From Crocinitomicaceae bacterium (GTDB taxonomy: Bacteria > Bacteroidota > Bacteroidia > Flavobacteriales_D > Parvicellaceae), in the NCBI GenBank assembly GCA_002723085.1, contig PBNK01000025.1:1-64000 (forward strand): DNA of 64,000 nt, read 5' to 3'. Positions 47,900 through 56,858 of this stretch are shown here, piece after piece; the stretch's first letter is position 1, and each line of letters starts with the position of its first letter. The notes below the pieces were generated by a model, which saw only the letters and a program-made list of their open reading frames with translations, was not told the DNA's origin and ran no database searches. A program made the position numbers and the translations under genes.

Positions 47900-48946
47900 A
47901 TGAAAAGATGTATTCTACTTATTATTTATTTATTATTTATATATAATCCATTTTCTGCTCAAGATGTTTATACTAAAGATGGGATTAAACTTGGAGATCG
48001 TTCAGAATTCATTAATTCATGCATTGGTGGATTTGAAAAAGAAACCATTAACTTAAAAGGTATCACTATAAATAAAAAAAATTATTGCTCATGTATGTGT
48101 GATAATTTAATGCCTCAAATCACAAGTGAAGAAATATTACATTTTATGAAAAACAACGACATCATGTCTATTTTTATGAAAGACAAAAATTTTGATTTAA
48201 TAATGGAATGTGTAGAAGATCACATGAAGTTAGAAGATGATTATGTTTTTAAAGAAAATGCCTATTCTGAAAATCAAAAAAAGGTATACATGAAAACGTG
48301 TGTTCAAGAATTTATGAATAATAAAGATGATCAACCTTGGTCAATTAACGAAGCTGAAGAATACTGCGAATGTGCAATGAAAAAACTTTATTCTGAAGGG
48401 TACACTTTTAAAGATTTAATGGAAACCGATGATGAAGACAGTAAAGTGTTTAATGAAATTGTTGTTCCCTGTATATCTGAATTAATCACGACTTCAGATG
48501 AAGAGCAAATTTATCAATTTCCAAATACTTACAACATAAATGACATTGTAGGAAATTCGTATTCATCAGCTATAGAATTAGTAGATTATTTAGGACAAGG
48601 TTACAAGATGAAAATAGAAATAGATGGCGTAGTAAAGTATTTTTTATTTGATACTGGAGCATCTGATCTAGTGATAAATAGAAATATTGAAAGAGATTTA
48701 TTAATAAATGGATCAATTAATAAAAACAGTTATGTTGGAAAAGATTTTTACTTATTAGCTAACAATGAAAAAGTGGAAGCTGACATTGTTTTAGTTAACA
48801 ATTTAAAAATAGGAAACTATACTTTAAACAACGTGTACATAGCAATTATTGATGATGGTGGCATGCTTTGTGGAAAAGGATTATTTGACAAGTTCAGAAC
48901 ATGGGAATTTGAAGAAGATAAAAACAGAATTATTGTGTATAAATAG
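47900..48946 (+). CDS. Retropepsin-like aspartic protease with Cys-rich N-terminal repeats
   Basis: A 348-residue exported protein (ATG 47900; TTG at 47891 adds three residues), signal peptide to about residue 20. The C-terminal clan AA aspartic protease has the catalytic Asp251 in FLFDTGASDLVINR and the flap and second strand features NLKIGNYTLNNVYIAI and CGKGLFDKFRTWEF. Residues 35-195 contain two similar Cys blocks: Cys41, YCSC (63, 65) and Cys104, then Cys134, YCEC (156, 158) and Cys191. The blocks probably form disulphides. The protein likely acts in the periplasm or at the surface as a dimer. It is followed by a hairpin and a bidirectional terminator. Confidence 0.83.
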   Translation: MKRCILLIIYLLFIYNPFSAQDVYTKDGIKLGDRSEFINSCIGGFEKETINLKGITINKKNYCSCMCDNLMPQITSEEILHFMKNNDIMSIFMKDKNFDLIMECVEDHMKLEDDYVFKENAYSENQKKVYMKTCVQEFMNNKDDQPWSINEAEEYCECAMKKLYSEGYTFKDLMETDDEDSKVFNEIVVPCISELITTSDEEQIYQFPNTYNINDIVGNSYSSAIELVDYLGQGYKMKIEIDGVVKYFLFDTGASDLVINRNIERDLLINGSINKNSYVGKDFYLLANNEKVEADIVLVNNLKIGNYTLNNVYIAIIDDGGMLCGKGLFDKFRTWEFEEDKNRIIVYK

Positions 48947-48983
48947 TTATAAAAATCTTAAAAAAATTTAAAACTTTTATTTA

Positions 48984-49021
48984 ATTTTCAATCTCTTAAA
49001 TTGAGATAAAAAATTGAAAAT
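48984..49021 (+). repeat. Interrupted hairpin downstream of the protease gene
   Basis: ATTTTCAAT (48984-48992) pairs with ATTGAAAAT (49013-49021), and an inner ATCTC/GAGAT pair (48991-48995, 49003-49007) forms a second arm. It lies just before the stronger terminator and may add to transcription end or mRNA stability. Confidence 0.4.
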
Positions 49022-49035
49022 AATTTTTATCAAAT

Positions 49036-49070
49036 AAAAAAGCCTTAGCACTAAGTACTAAGGCTTTTTT
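49036..49070. terminator. Bidirectional intrinsic terminator
   Basis: AAAAAAGCCTTAG (49036-49048) pairs perfectly with CTAAGGCTTTTTT (49058-49070) over 13 base pairs around a nine-base loop. The T and A runs on both sides suit termination of the plus-strand protease operon and of the minus-strand rpmB. Confidence 0.88.
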
Positions 49071-49087
49071 GAATATAAATTCAGTAC

Positions 49088-49321
49088 TTATAATTGCCCC
49101 TGAGCTTTTGCTTCAGCTAAAACTGCAGAAATACCTTTTTTATCAATAGTTCTCAATGCAGCTGCAGAAACTTTAAGTGTAATCCACTTGTTTTCTTCAG
49201 GGATGAAAAACTTCTTAGTTTGAAGATTTGGATAGAATTTTCTCTTAGTCTTTCTATTAGAATGAGACACATTGTTTCCCACCATTACTTTCTTTCCTGT
49301 TATTTGACAAACTCTTGACAT
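49088..49321 (-). CDS. rpmB: 50S ribosomal protein L28
   Basis: Large-subunit protein, 77 residues from [20 protein letters not shown]. An in-frame start further upstream (to 49372) would add a 17-residue non-conserved tail and is rejected. Conserved parts are [18 protein letters not shown] and [16 protein letters not shown]. It is separated from rpmG by a plus-strand block of four genes, although the two are usually adjacent. Confidence 0.97.
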   Translation of the reverse strand: MSRVCQITGKKVMVGNNVSHSNRKTKRKFYPNLQTKKFFIPEENKWITLKVSAAALRTIDKKGISAVLAEAKAQGQL

Positions 49322-49341
49322 TTTTAAAAAATTTTGAAGTG

Positions 49342-49373
49342 CAAAATAAGTGTATTTTAAAATGATATACAAA
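49342..49373 (-). promoter_or_regulatory. Possible rpmB promoter
   Basis: TTTG (49373-49370) is followed after 21 bases by TATTTTG (49348-49342), one base short of TAnnTTTG. The leader would be about 15 bases. Confidence 0.3.
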
Positions 49374-49387
49374 TATTAATGCAGTTT

Positions 49388-51310
49388 TTACTTTCTTCTT
49401 TTTTGTTGTTGCTTAGCTATTTCATCCATTCTCTGTTGAAATTTGGATTTTTTCTTAGGTTTTTTCTTGTTCTCTTCTATCTTGAGACGAATCTTATCTT
49501 CATCAATCATATATTTTTTAATAGCCCACATAATCCCCATATTCATCATGTTTCCACATAAATAATAATAACTCAATCCTGACGAATAAGTATTAAAGAA
49601 AAATATCATCATTATTGGAAATAAATACATAATGATTTTCATATTTGGCATTCCAGGTTGTTGAGCACCACTCATTTGGCTACTATTTAAAATAGTATAA
49701 AACAAAGTTGAAACTGCCATTAGAAGAGTAAATAGACTTACATGATCTCCGTAAAAAGGAATTTCAAATCCAAGCTCAAGAATAGAATCGTATGAACTTA
49801 AATCCTCAGCCCACAAAAAACCCTGATGTCTTAAATCAATACTTGATGGAAGAAACCTAAAAACCGCTAATAAAATTGGCATTTGAATAAGTACTGGGAT
49901 ACATCCAGCCATAGGATTAACTCCAGTTTGCTTATACAAAGACATGGTTTCTCTTTGCTTTTTCATAGCCGCATCTTTATCTGTCTTACCCTGATATTTT
50001 TCTGTAATTTTGGCTATTTCTGGTTTTAAAACCTTCATCTTGGCAGATGATGTGTAATTTTTATAAGTAAGAGGAAGAATAATTATTTTAACAAACAAAG
50101 TCAATAATAAAATTATCCAACCAAAACCTATACCCCATGATTTTAAAAAATTAAAAATTGGTTCAATCATTATATTATTTGTCCATCTAAATATTCCCCA
50201 ACCTAAATTGATAATTCCATCCATTTCATTATCATAACTAGCCATCAAGTCATATTCATTAGGCCCAAAGAAAAACTTTAATTTAACTTTATCACTTTTA
50301 GGTAAAATCACGTCAGACTTATACCTAATGGTGTAATCTTCGCTTTGTAATTGTTCTTGAACTAAATAACCAGATTTTATAGGGTTTTCAGAAATTAAAA
50401 TTGATGAGAAAAATTTATGTTTAAAAGCAACCCAGTTAAGATCTCCTTCAATTTTTAGAGGATCATCATTATTAGAAGACCTTTCTGTAATATAATCTCT
50501 ACCTTCATTATTATAGCGATACATTACTGAACATGTCATTCTTTCGTCATCTGCTAATTTTTCAGTAGAAATACCATCCATGCCCCAACGCATACCTATT
50601 TCTTCACTTCTAATTTTATTTTCTAAATTGTGGTAATTGATTTCAAAGTCAACATGATTGGAATCAGGCTCAAGAGTATATGAAAACTCTAAATATTGAT
50701 CAGGGTTATCCGTTTCTAATCTATATGTAATGTTTTTTTCAGAGCTACTTTGTAATTTAAAAAATAAGTCACCAGTTTCAATAGCTTCTTCAAGTTCTTC
50801 ATCAATAATTCTCAAACTTTGAAAAGAATTTTCTTTATTAAAAAGTCGGATAGGATTATTTACGTTATTTACAAAATCAGTATGAGTCTTGTATTTATAT
50901 TCCCCATCTTTATTTAATTCAACAATTTCCGCTGAATTTATTCTTGCACCTTTTGAAGAAAAAGAAAGTCGAATTTTCGAATTCTGAAGAAAATCTTCTT
51001 GATCTATACCATCCGCTCCTTTATAAAACAACCCATATTTTTTTCTATCATCTTGTTCTTCAATAAGTTTAATATCAGCATTTGACAATGCATTATCAAT
51101 AGAATTATTAACAATTTCTTTATTGCTTGAATCTTGAGAAACATCATTAATTAGCTCAGGGTCTTCAGAATCAACATTTTTATTTGCTTCATTAGATTCA
51201 ATTTGATTGGATTCGTTTGGTTTTTCAACATCATTTGTTCTGTTTAAATACAAAAAAGCCATTAAAACAGCTCCAATCAATAAAAAACCTGTTGTTGTAT
51301 TCTTGTCCAT
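49388..51310 (-). CDS. yidC: Membrane protein insertase YidC
   Basis: Inserts and folds membrane proteins with or without SecYEG. The 640-residue protein starts at ATG 51310 (MDKNTTTGFLLIGAVLMAFLYL, the N-terminal helix); a TTG at 51352 would lengthen it needlessly. A large periplasmic P1 domain (about 60-360) precedes the core, which begins with NFLKSWGIGFGWIILLLTLF and includes a conserved PLTYKNYTSSAKMKVLKPEI and cytoplasmic loop, then GCIPVLIQMPILLAVFRFLPSSI. A Lys-rich tail ends the protein. In many relatives pyrG precedes it; here it does not. Confidence 0.95.
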   Translation of the reverse strand: MDKNTTTGFLLIGAVLMAFLYLNRTNDVEKPNESNQIESNEANKNVDSEDPELINDVSQDSSNKEIVNNSIDNALSNADIKLIEEQDDRKKYGLFYKGADGIDQEDFLQNSKIRLSFSSKGARINSAEIVELNKDGEYKYKTHTDFVNNVNNPIRLFNKENSFQSLRIIDEELEEAIETGDLFFKLQSSSEKNITYRLETDNPDQYLEFSYTLEPDSNHVDFEINYHNLENKIRSEEIGMRWGMDGISTEKLADDERMTCSVMYRYNNEGRDYITERSSNNDDPLKIEGDLNWVAFKHKFFSSILISENPIKSGYLVQEQLQSEDYTIRYKSDVILPKSDKVKLKFFFGPNEYDLMASYDNEMDGIINLGWGIFRWTNNIMIEPIFNFLKSWGIGFGWIILLLTLFVKIIILPLTYKNYTSSAKMKVLKPEIAKITEKYQGKTDKDAAMKKQRETMSLYKQTGVNPMAGCIPVLIQMPILLAVFRFLPSSIDLRHQGFLWAEDLSSYDSILELGFEIPFYGDHVSLFTLLMAVSTLFYTILNSSQMSGAQQPGMPNMKIIMYLFPIMMIFFFNTYSSGLSYYYLCGNMMNMGIMWAIKKYMIDEDKIRLKIEENKKKPKKKSKFQQRMDEIAKQQQKRRK

Positions 51311-51333
51311 TACCTTAAATAAATTTGAGACGA

Positions 51334-51341
51334 CAAATATA
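51334..51341 (-). promoter_or_regulatory. Putative -7 element for yidC
   Basis: TATATTTG on the minus strand is an exact TAnnTTTG match, leaving about 18-20 bases of leader. It supports ATG 51310 over TTG 51352. The -33 element is poor. Confidence 0.4.
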
Positions 51342-51472
51342 TTTTTTATCAAGTAATTTAATACTATATACCTAATTTATATTGCATATTTTTTGTAAAC
51401 AAAAAAAAACATCGTTAATAACTTTGTGGAAAACCATATTTAGCTACCCTTCGTTTTTTTTAATTCAACAAA

Positions 51473-51480
51473 TATTTTTG
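51473..51480 (+). promoter_or_regulatory. Putative -7 element for the gene at 51496
   Basis: TATTTTTG is an exact TAnnTTTG match ending 15 bases before the start codon. No -33 TTTG is seen. Confidence 0.35.
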
Positions 51481-51495
51481 TTATAAAGATTTTTA

Positions 51496-52050
51496 ATGTT
51501 ATCAACTCTTTTTAGAAAAAGAAAAATTACAGAATCTCAACTGGCTCAGACTTTTGTTAATATAACAATAAGCGCTATTGATGACTCATTTCCGGATATA
51601 ATTGATGCCATAAAAAATGATTCTGAATTAACGTCTTGTCCTTCACTAAATCAAAGAGATATTGACAAATTCACCTTCATAGTATTGGCGGGGAATCTTA
51701 AAACCATTGAAAGGTTTCTTCCGGCAAGCGAAGAAATTTCATTAAATGGGCTTATCACTGAAAAAATTGCTGAAATATATAATTCAGATTACAACACCAT
51801 AAAAAGCTACTTAGAAGAATATTCATCATATATCTCTAGAGTAAACCATCCTTCAAAAAATATTCTATATGGAATGTCTAAAGCTGTGTTTTTTAAATTT
51901 GAACTTGGCAAACATCAAGAAGATTATTTTGCTCAACTGAATTCACCAAATCCTATTTTCTTGAAAAGGATTGATAATATTATGGAGAATTATTTATGGG
52001 ATTGGAATAGTTTATTTAATAAACATAAAATAACTCAAAATATATTTTAA
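51496..52050 (+). CDS. Hypothetical helical protein
   Basis: A 184-residue protein with no signal peptide or membrane helix. It starts at ATG after a putative promoter and is predicted to be all helical, with NITISAIDDSFPDIIDAIKN, DKFTFIVLAGNLKTIERFL and EEYSSYISRVNHPSKNILYG as notable parts. I do not recognise a family. It converges on lhgO with a one-base gap. Codon and base use are like those of its neighbours. Confidence 0.75.
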   Translation: MLSTLFRKRKITESQLAQTFVNITISAIDDSFPDIIDAIKNDSELTSCPSLNQRDIDKFTFIVLAGNLKTIERFLPASEEISLNGLITEKIAEIYNSDYNTIKSYLEEYSSYISRVNHPSKNILYGMSKAVFFKFELGKHQEDYFAQLNSPNPIFLKRIDNIMENYLWDWNSLFNKHKITQNIF

Positions 52051-52051
52051 C

Positions 52052-53269
52052 CTAAAAGTTAAATTGTTTAATAGCCATTTCTTTTACTTCGTCTCCTATA
52101 GCTAATGCAGCAGTAGCAGCTGGTGAAGGTGCATTTAAAACATGTATACTATTTTGTTTGTACTCTATTCTAAAATCATCTCTAGTATCTCCATCTTGAC
52201 TTAACAGCAATGCACGAACACCAGCTCTTCCTGGACGTAAATCGTCCATAGTTAATGAAGGAATTAACCTTTGTAAGGTTTTTAAAAATAATTTCTTAGA
52301 AAATGCCCTTCTATATTCATCAACTCCAAACTTCATATTTTTAAAAAACAAATTCCATGTTCCTCTGTAAGATAGGGCATCAACAGTATCTTTAATGCTA
52401 AAATCTGTCTTTCCATACCCTTCTCTTTTAAAAGTAAAAACAGCATTTGGACCACATTCAATATCTCCATTAACCATTCTTGTAAAATGAACACCTAAAA
52501 AAGGAAATTCTGGATTTGGAACAGGGTAAATTAAATTTTTTACTTTGTGTTTAGCATGATCATTCAATTCATAATAATCACCTCTAAAACCTACTACTTT
52601 TTCTTTTAAACTAACACCATCACTTTTAGCTAATCTATCTGCTTGTAAACCACCACAAACTATTAAAAAGTTAGATTTTATAACTTGCTTTGAAGTATGA
52701 ATAAGCTTAATATCTCCATCTTGAGTAAAGTTTTTTACTTCTTCACCTAATATTAGACTGCTTTTCTCATTAATTCCACAAGCTATTTCTGCCATTTTTT
52801 TTGTAGCTCCAACATAATCAATTATTCCCGTGCAAGGAACCCAAATGCCTGCAATTCCATTAACATGAGGCTCAATCTCCTTAATTTGATCAGCATTTAT
52901 TTTTTCAATTCCTTCCGTATTATTTGCAACTCCATTATCAAAAATTTGATCCATGAATTTGAATTCACTTTTATCTGTTGCAACAACAACTTTTCCACAA
53001 ACATCATGGGCAACATTATGTTCTTTTGCAAAAGCGACCAGTTCATGGCGGCCATTAACACAGTTTTTTGCCTTCATTGACCCTGGTTTATAATATAAAC
53101 CCGAATGAATAACCCCAGAGTTATTCCCTGTTTGGTGATGGGCTAAATCTTTTTCTTTTTCAATTAATACTAAAGACTTTTTAGGAAATTGTTTTTGAAG
53201 TTTATAAAATGTAGCTGTACCTACAATTCCGCCTCCAATTATAGCAATATCATATATCTTTTCGTTCAT
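52052..53269 (-). CDS. lhgO: L-2-hydroxyglutarate oxidase
   Basis: FAD enzyme that oxidises L-2-hydroxyglutarate to 2-oxoglutarate with electrons to the quinone pool. ATG 53269 gives 405 residues; TTG at 53299 would overlap the upstream gene. The FAD loop is IAIIGGGIVGTATFYKL. HHQTGNNSGVIHSGLYY and KAKNCVNGRHELVAFAKEH are diagnostic, and the C-terminal region contains GRAGVRALLLS and HVLNAPSPAATAALAIGDE. It follows the MFS gene after seven bases in the same direction. Confidence 0.93.
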   Translation of the reverse strand: MNEKIYDIAIIGGGIVGTATFYKLQKQFPKKSLVLIEKEKDLAHHQTGNNSGVIHSGLYYKPGSMKAKNCVNGRHELVAFAKEHNVAHDVCGKVVVATDKSEFKFMDQIFDNGVANNTEGIEKINADQIKEIEPHVNGIAGIWVPCTGIIDYVGATKKMAEIACGINEKSSLILGEEVKNFTQDGDIKLIHTSKQVIKSNFLIVCGGLQADRLAKSDGVSLKEKVVGFRGDYYELNDHAKHKVKNLIYPVPNPEFPFLGVHFTRMVNGDIECGPNAVFTFKREGYGKTDFSIKDTVDALSYRGTWNLFFKNMKFGVDEYRRAFSKKLFLKTLQRLIPSLTMDDLRPGRAGVRALLLSQDGDTRDDFRIEYKQNSIHVLNAPSPAATAALAIGDEVKEMAIKQFNF

Positions 53270-53276
53270 GCAATAT

Positions 53277-54581
53277 TTATTTTTCTTCTTTAGGAACAAA
53301 GAACATCAAAAGTAAACCAATTACAAAAAACAACACTAAAGCAACAATAGAATTTCTCATATTACCAGTTAATTGTTCAATGAAACCATATGATGCCATT
53401 CCTATAACAATACCTAACTTTTCAGCAACATCAAAAAAAGAAAAAAAGGATGATGTATCAACTGTATCTTGAGGAATAAATTTAGAATAAGTAGATCTTG
53501 ATAAGGATTGAACACCTCCCATAACTAAACCTACTATTGCGGAAATAATATAAAAATCAAACGGTGAAACAACAAAATAGGCATATAAGCATAAGACAAT
53601 CCACAATACAAGAACAATTTTAAGAGCATTTAAATTACCTATTTTAAAAGATAGTTTGGATAACAATAAAGAGCCTAAAATCGCTAACAATTGAATCATT
53701 ATTATAGCTATAATTAATCCTGTTGATTTTTCTTCATCACTTGACCAATTAATCTCTTTTGTTCCAAAATAAATAGCCATTATCATAATGGTTTGAACAG
53801 CCATACTATAAACAAAAAAACTTGCTAAATATCTTTTAAGGCGGACTGTTTTCTTAATCTTTCCATAAACAAGTTTTAACTCCTTAAAACCATTCCATAT
53901 TACTGACCTATCTACTTTATTTTTCACATTAGATTTTGGTAACCAATAATATGTTATATGACTAAACCCAAACCACCAAATTCCAGTAAATACAAAACAC
54001 CATCTTGTTGCTTCAGCTCTTGCATCTCCCTCTTGAGACATCACTAAAATTAGACATATCACTAACAAAAATACAGAACCAATATAACCAAGAGAAAAAC
54101 CTTTAGCTGATAAAGAATCATGTTCTTCTAAGGGCGCTATTTCTGGTAAATAAGCATTATAAAAAACCAAACTGCTCCAAAACCCTATTCCAGCAATAGC
54201 AAACACCAACATGCTTAGTTCAAGATGATTTACATCAAAGAAATATAATCCAACACATGCTAGTGACCCTAAATAACAAAAAGATCTTAAAAAGGTTTTC
54301 TTTTTTCCAGCATAATCAGCAATACCTGAAAGTAAAGGCAAAACAAAACACAACAATAAAAAATAACTTGAAGTAATAATTGAAACTAAAGCAGTATTAA
54401 TTACTTCCCAACCAAAAAAAGATACTATTTTATTTTCAGTTCCATCAATAAGAATAGTTTTATGGACTGCATAATTTTCATAAAATAAAGGAAAAATAGC
54501 AGTTGTAATCACTAAAGGATAAACAGAATTAGCCCAATCATAAAATGCCCAAGCATTTTTAAGCTTTTTGTTTCCTTTCAT
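53277..54581 (-). CDS. MFS transporter, UMF1/Atg22-like
   Basis: An integral-membrane protein of 434 residues with about 12 membrane helices. The opening NAWAFYDWANSVYPLVITTAIFP is the hallmark of the UMF1 group of MFS proteins, related to the yeast vacuolar amino acid effluxer Atg22. Later segments include LPLLSGIADYAGKKKTFLR and VMGGVQSLSRSTYSKFIP. The bacterial substrate is unknown. It lies between an OmpA-like gene (12 bases) and lhgO (seven bases) on the minus strand. Confidence 0.9.
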   Translation of the reverse strand: MKGNKKLKNAWAFYDWANSVYPLVITTAIFPLFYENYAVHKTILIDGTENKIVSFFGWEVINTALVSIITSSYFLLLCFVLPLLSGIADYAGKKKTFLRSFCYLGSLACVGLYFFDVNHLELSMLVFAIAGIGFWSSLVFYNAYLPEIAPLEEHDSLSAKGFSLGYIGSVFLLVICLILVMSQEGDARAEATRWCFVFTGIWWFGFSHITYYWLPKSNVKNKVDRSVIWNGFKELKLVYGKIKKTVRLKRYLASFFVYSMAVQTIMIMAIYFGTKEINWSSDEEKSTGLIIAIIMIQLLAILGSLLLSKLSFKIGNLNALKIVLVLWIVLCLYAYFVVSPFDFYIISAIVGLVMGGVQSLSRSTYSKFIPQDTVDTSSFFSFFDVAEKLGIVIGMASYGFIEQLTGNMRNSIVALVLFFVIGLLLMFFVPKEEK

Positions 54582-54593
54582 TATAAATATTCC

Positions 54594-55775
54594 CTATTGA
54601 ACTGCTTTAAATTCAACCCTTCTATTTTTTGCTAAACTTAACATAGAAAAGCCTTTAAAAGCAGGTTGATCAGAATTAAAACTTTTAATAATTAATCTGT
54701 CGGATTCAACACCCTTAGATGAAAGTGCATTAAAAATGGATTTAGCTCTTAATTCAGCAAGGTTAATTAATTGTTGATTTTCAGGATCTTCTTGAATGGC
54801 ATCGTGCTCTGCCTGATCTGTATGGCCATGAATTTCAAGTTTTAAATTTTTATTACTCTTCATTAATTCAGCAATACTGTTAATGGATTTTAAAAACATA
54901 TTATCAATCTTATCACTTTCTACATCAAAATATACAGTAGCTCTTTTTAATTGAACTTCAATAGAAATATCTGACCCATCAGTTGGGTAATCTCTATGAT
55001 ATACAATAGACTCTCTTTTAATTCTATTTTGACCTGAACAATTGCATTCAGAAATGTTCTCAATTAAAAACACTTCAACATTATCAACATAATAATAAGC
55101 AGAAGGAATTTGAGTACCAGGAAAGTTTTCTAATTTTTTTAATTTTTCAAACTTGGTATCTTTATTATTGAAAAAATTACCAATAGTTATAAAACTTTCT
55201 TTGCCATCAGCTTTATAAATTCCACATACAGTTTCCCAATTATACCTAGCGTTAAAAGTTTTATTTCCACCGTCTCTAATTACGCTTGAAAATTCATCTG
55301 ATTTATTAAAAATTATATCCCCTTTACCATCAAGGGAAAGTGGGTCAACGCCAAAATGTAACCCAATATTATTAACTGCATATTTACTTAAATCTGAAAG
55401 GCTTACCCTAAACTTTACACAATAATCTAAACCAGCAGTTAATGGATTTAATAATTGTGTTTGAATATATGTTCTAGGTGACTTATTATTATATGAATAC
55501 AATAAAATTCCAGCATAATTATTTCCATCTTTTGGAAATTCTTTTCCATACATGTTTTCTGGAGCATGAACTGGAGCGTCTTTCTTTTTTGAAAATAAAT
55601 CTGCTTTTAAAGCTGTTGGAGAGCTCCAATGTTTAGCCACATTTATTTGTTTAAGTTTTTTAAGTTTTCCATCAAGAACTTCAAAACTTGGATTTGGAAC
55701 TAAATTTTTATCTTCCTGACCAAATACAAGAAGAGAAATTAGCATTGGAGATATTAAAATTAATTTAAAATTCAT
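54594..55775 (-). CDS. OmpA-family outer-membrane/peptidoglycan-linking protein
   Basis: A 393-residue exported protein, signal peptide to about residue 19 (LISPMLISLLVFG). Residues about 20-230 form a jelly-roll-like domain (NLVPNPSFEVLDGKLKKL, then YCVKFRVSLSDLSKY), common in Bacteroidota surface proteins. The C-terminal OmpA domain runs about 275-393: ATVYFDVESDKIDNMF, KLEIHGHTDQAEHDA, NLAELRAKSIFNALSSKG and LAKNRRVEF, including the peptidoglycan-binding Asp and Arg. It lies three bases after hemE on the minus strand. Confidence 0.92.
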   Translation of the reverse strand: MNFKLILISPMLISLLVFGQEDKNLVPNPSFEVLDGKLKKLKQINVAKHWSSPTALKADLFSKKKDAPVHAPENMYGKEFPKDGNNYAGILLYSYNNKSPRTYIQTQLLNPLTAGLDYCVKFRVSLSDLSKYAVNNIGLHFGVDPLSLDGKGDIIFNKSDEFSSVIRDGGNKTFNARYNWETVCGIYKADGKESFITIGNFFNNKDTKFEKLKKLENFPGTQIPSAYYYVDNVEVFLIENISECNCSGQNRIKRESIVYHRDYPTDGSDISIEVQLKRATVYFDVESDKIDNMFLKSINSIAELMKSNKNLKLEIHGHTDQAEHDAIQEDPENQQLINLAELRAKSIFNALSSKGVESDRLIIKSFNSDQPAFKGFSMLSLAKNRRVEFKAVQ

Positions 55776-55778
55776 TGT

Positions 55779-56813
55779 TTAATTATTTTTATGATAGGCT
55801 TTAACTGCATTTATAAAACATTTAACATTATCTGGATTTATATCCGGATATAAACCATGGCCTAAGTTAGCAATATGTCTACTGTTACCAAATTTATTTA
55901 GCATAAGATTGGTTTTATCTTCAATAGTTTTAAAATCAGAATAAAGAGCACATGGATCAAGATTACCTTGAAGTGTCTTAGTATTGCCAAAAATATTTTT
56001 AGCATTTTCAATATCCATATTCCAATCCAGACCTATTGTATTGCAATTCAAATTAGCCATATCTGAAAGAGCAAAATAAGCACCTTTCGAAAAAACGGTA
56101 ATAGGCACTTCATCAATAGCGTTACAAATTCTTTTAACATATTTCATGCCAAATTCTAAATATTGTTCCTTATTTAAAATACCTGCCCATGAATCAAAAA
56201 TTTGAACCATATCAACTCCTGATTTAATTTGACATTTTAAATAAAGAATAGTTGTTTCAGTAATTTTATTTAATAAATCATGAGAAAGTTTAGGGTTTTG
56301 ATATAAAAGTTTTTTTGCCTTGCTAAATGTTTTTGACCCTTGACCTTCAGTCATATAAGAAAATATAGTCCATGGTGCTCCAGCAAAACCAATTAAAGGA
56401 ACTCGTCCATTTAATTCCTTTTTCGTAATTTTTATCGCATCAAAAACATAAGATAAATTATCTTCAATATCTGGAATTTTAATACTATTTAAATCTTTTT
56501 CTTTTTGAATAGTATTTCTAAATAACGGTCCTTTTTTTTCAATCATTTCATAACTTAAGCCCATTGCATCAGGCACAACAAGAATATCTGAAAAAATTAT
56601 AGCTGCATCTACATCTAAAATATCAACTGGTTGAATAGTAACCTCTGCTGCAAGATGCGGGGTTTCTACTAACTCTTTAAAACCACTCAAAGAGTTTCTT
56701 ATTTTCCTATACTCAGGTAAAATTCTACCAGCTTGCCTCATAAGCCAAACAGGTGTTCTTTCCACTTTTTGACCCTTAGCAGCTTTAATTATTAAATCAT
56801 TGCTTAAATTCAT
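55779..56813 (-). CDS. hemE: Uroporphyrinogen decarboxylase
   Basis: Decarboxylates uroporphyrinogen III to coproporphyrinogen III in haem synthesis. ATG 56813 gives 344 residues; a longer start at 56843 is not conserved. Signatures are [20 protein letters not shown] near the start, [40 protein letters not shown], and a C-terminal [19 protein letters not shown]. The Asp-rich active site is complete. A TACATTTG box lies only four bases upstream of the ATG. Confidence 0.97.
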   Translation of the reverse strand: MNLSNDLIIKAAKGQKVERTPVWLMRQAGRILPEYRKIRNSLSGFKELVETPHLAAEVTIQPVDILDVDAAIIFSDILVVPDAMGLSYEMIEKKGPLFRNTIQKEKDLNSIKIPDIEDNLSYVFDAIKITKKELNGRVPLIGFAGAPWTIFSYMTEGQGSKTFSKAKKLLYQNPKLSHDLLNKITETTILYLKCQIKSGVDMVQIFDSWAGILNKEQYLEFGMKYVKRICNAIDEVPITVFSKGAYFALSDMANLNCNTIGLDWNMDIENAKNIFGNTKTLQGNLDPCALYSDFKTIEDKTNLMLNKFGNSRHIANLGHGLYPDINPDNVKCFINAVKAYHKNN

Positions 56814-56817
56814 AGAA

Positions 56818-56844
56818 CAAATGTATAAAAACAGTATTTTCAAA
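56818..56844 (-). promoter_or_regulatory. Putative hemE promoter, almost no leader
   Basis: TACATTTG (minus strand, 56825-56818) is an exact -7 match, four bases from the ATG. TTTG (56844-56841) lies 15 bases upstream of it, a little closer than the usual 17-23. The same octamer and distance occur before panD. Confidence 0.4.
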
Positions 56845-56858
56845 TCAGATATTTTTTA

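Noticed and set aside
49322-49372. Longer L28 with 17 extra residues
   Set aside because: L28 in this phylum begins at MSRVCQITG; the extension is hydrophobic and not conserved.
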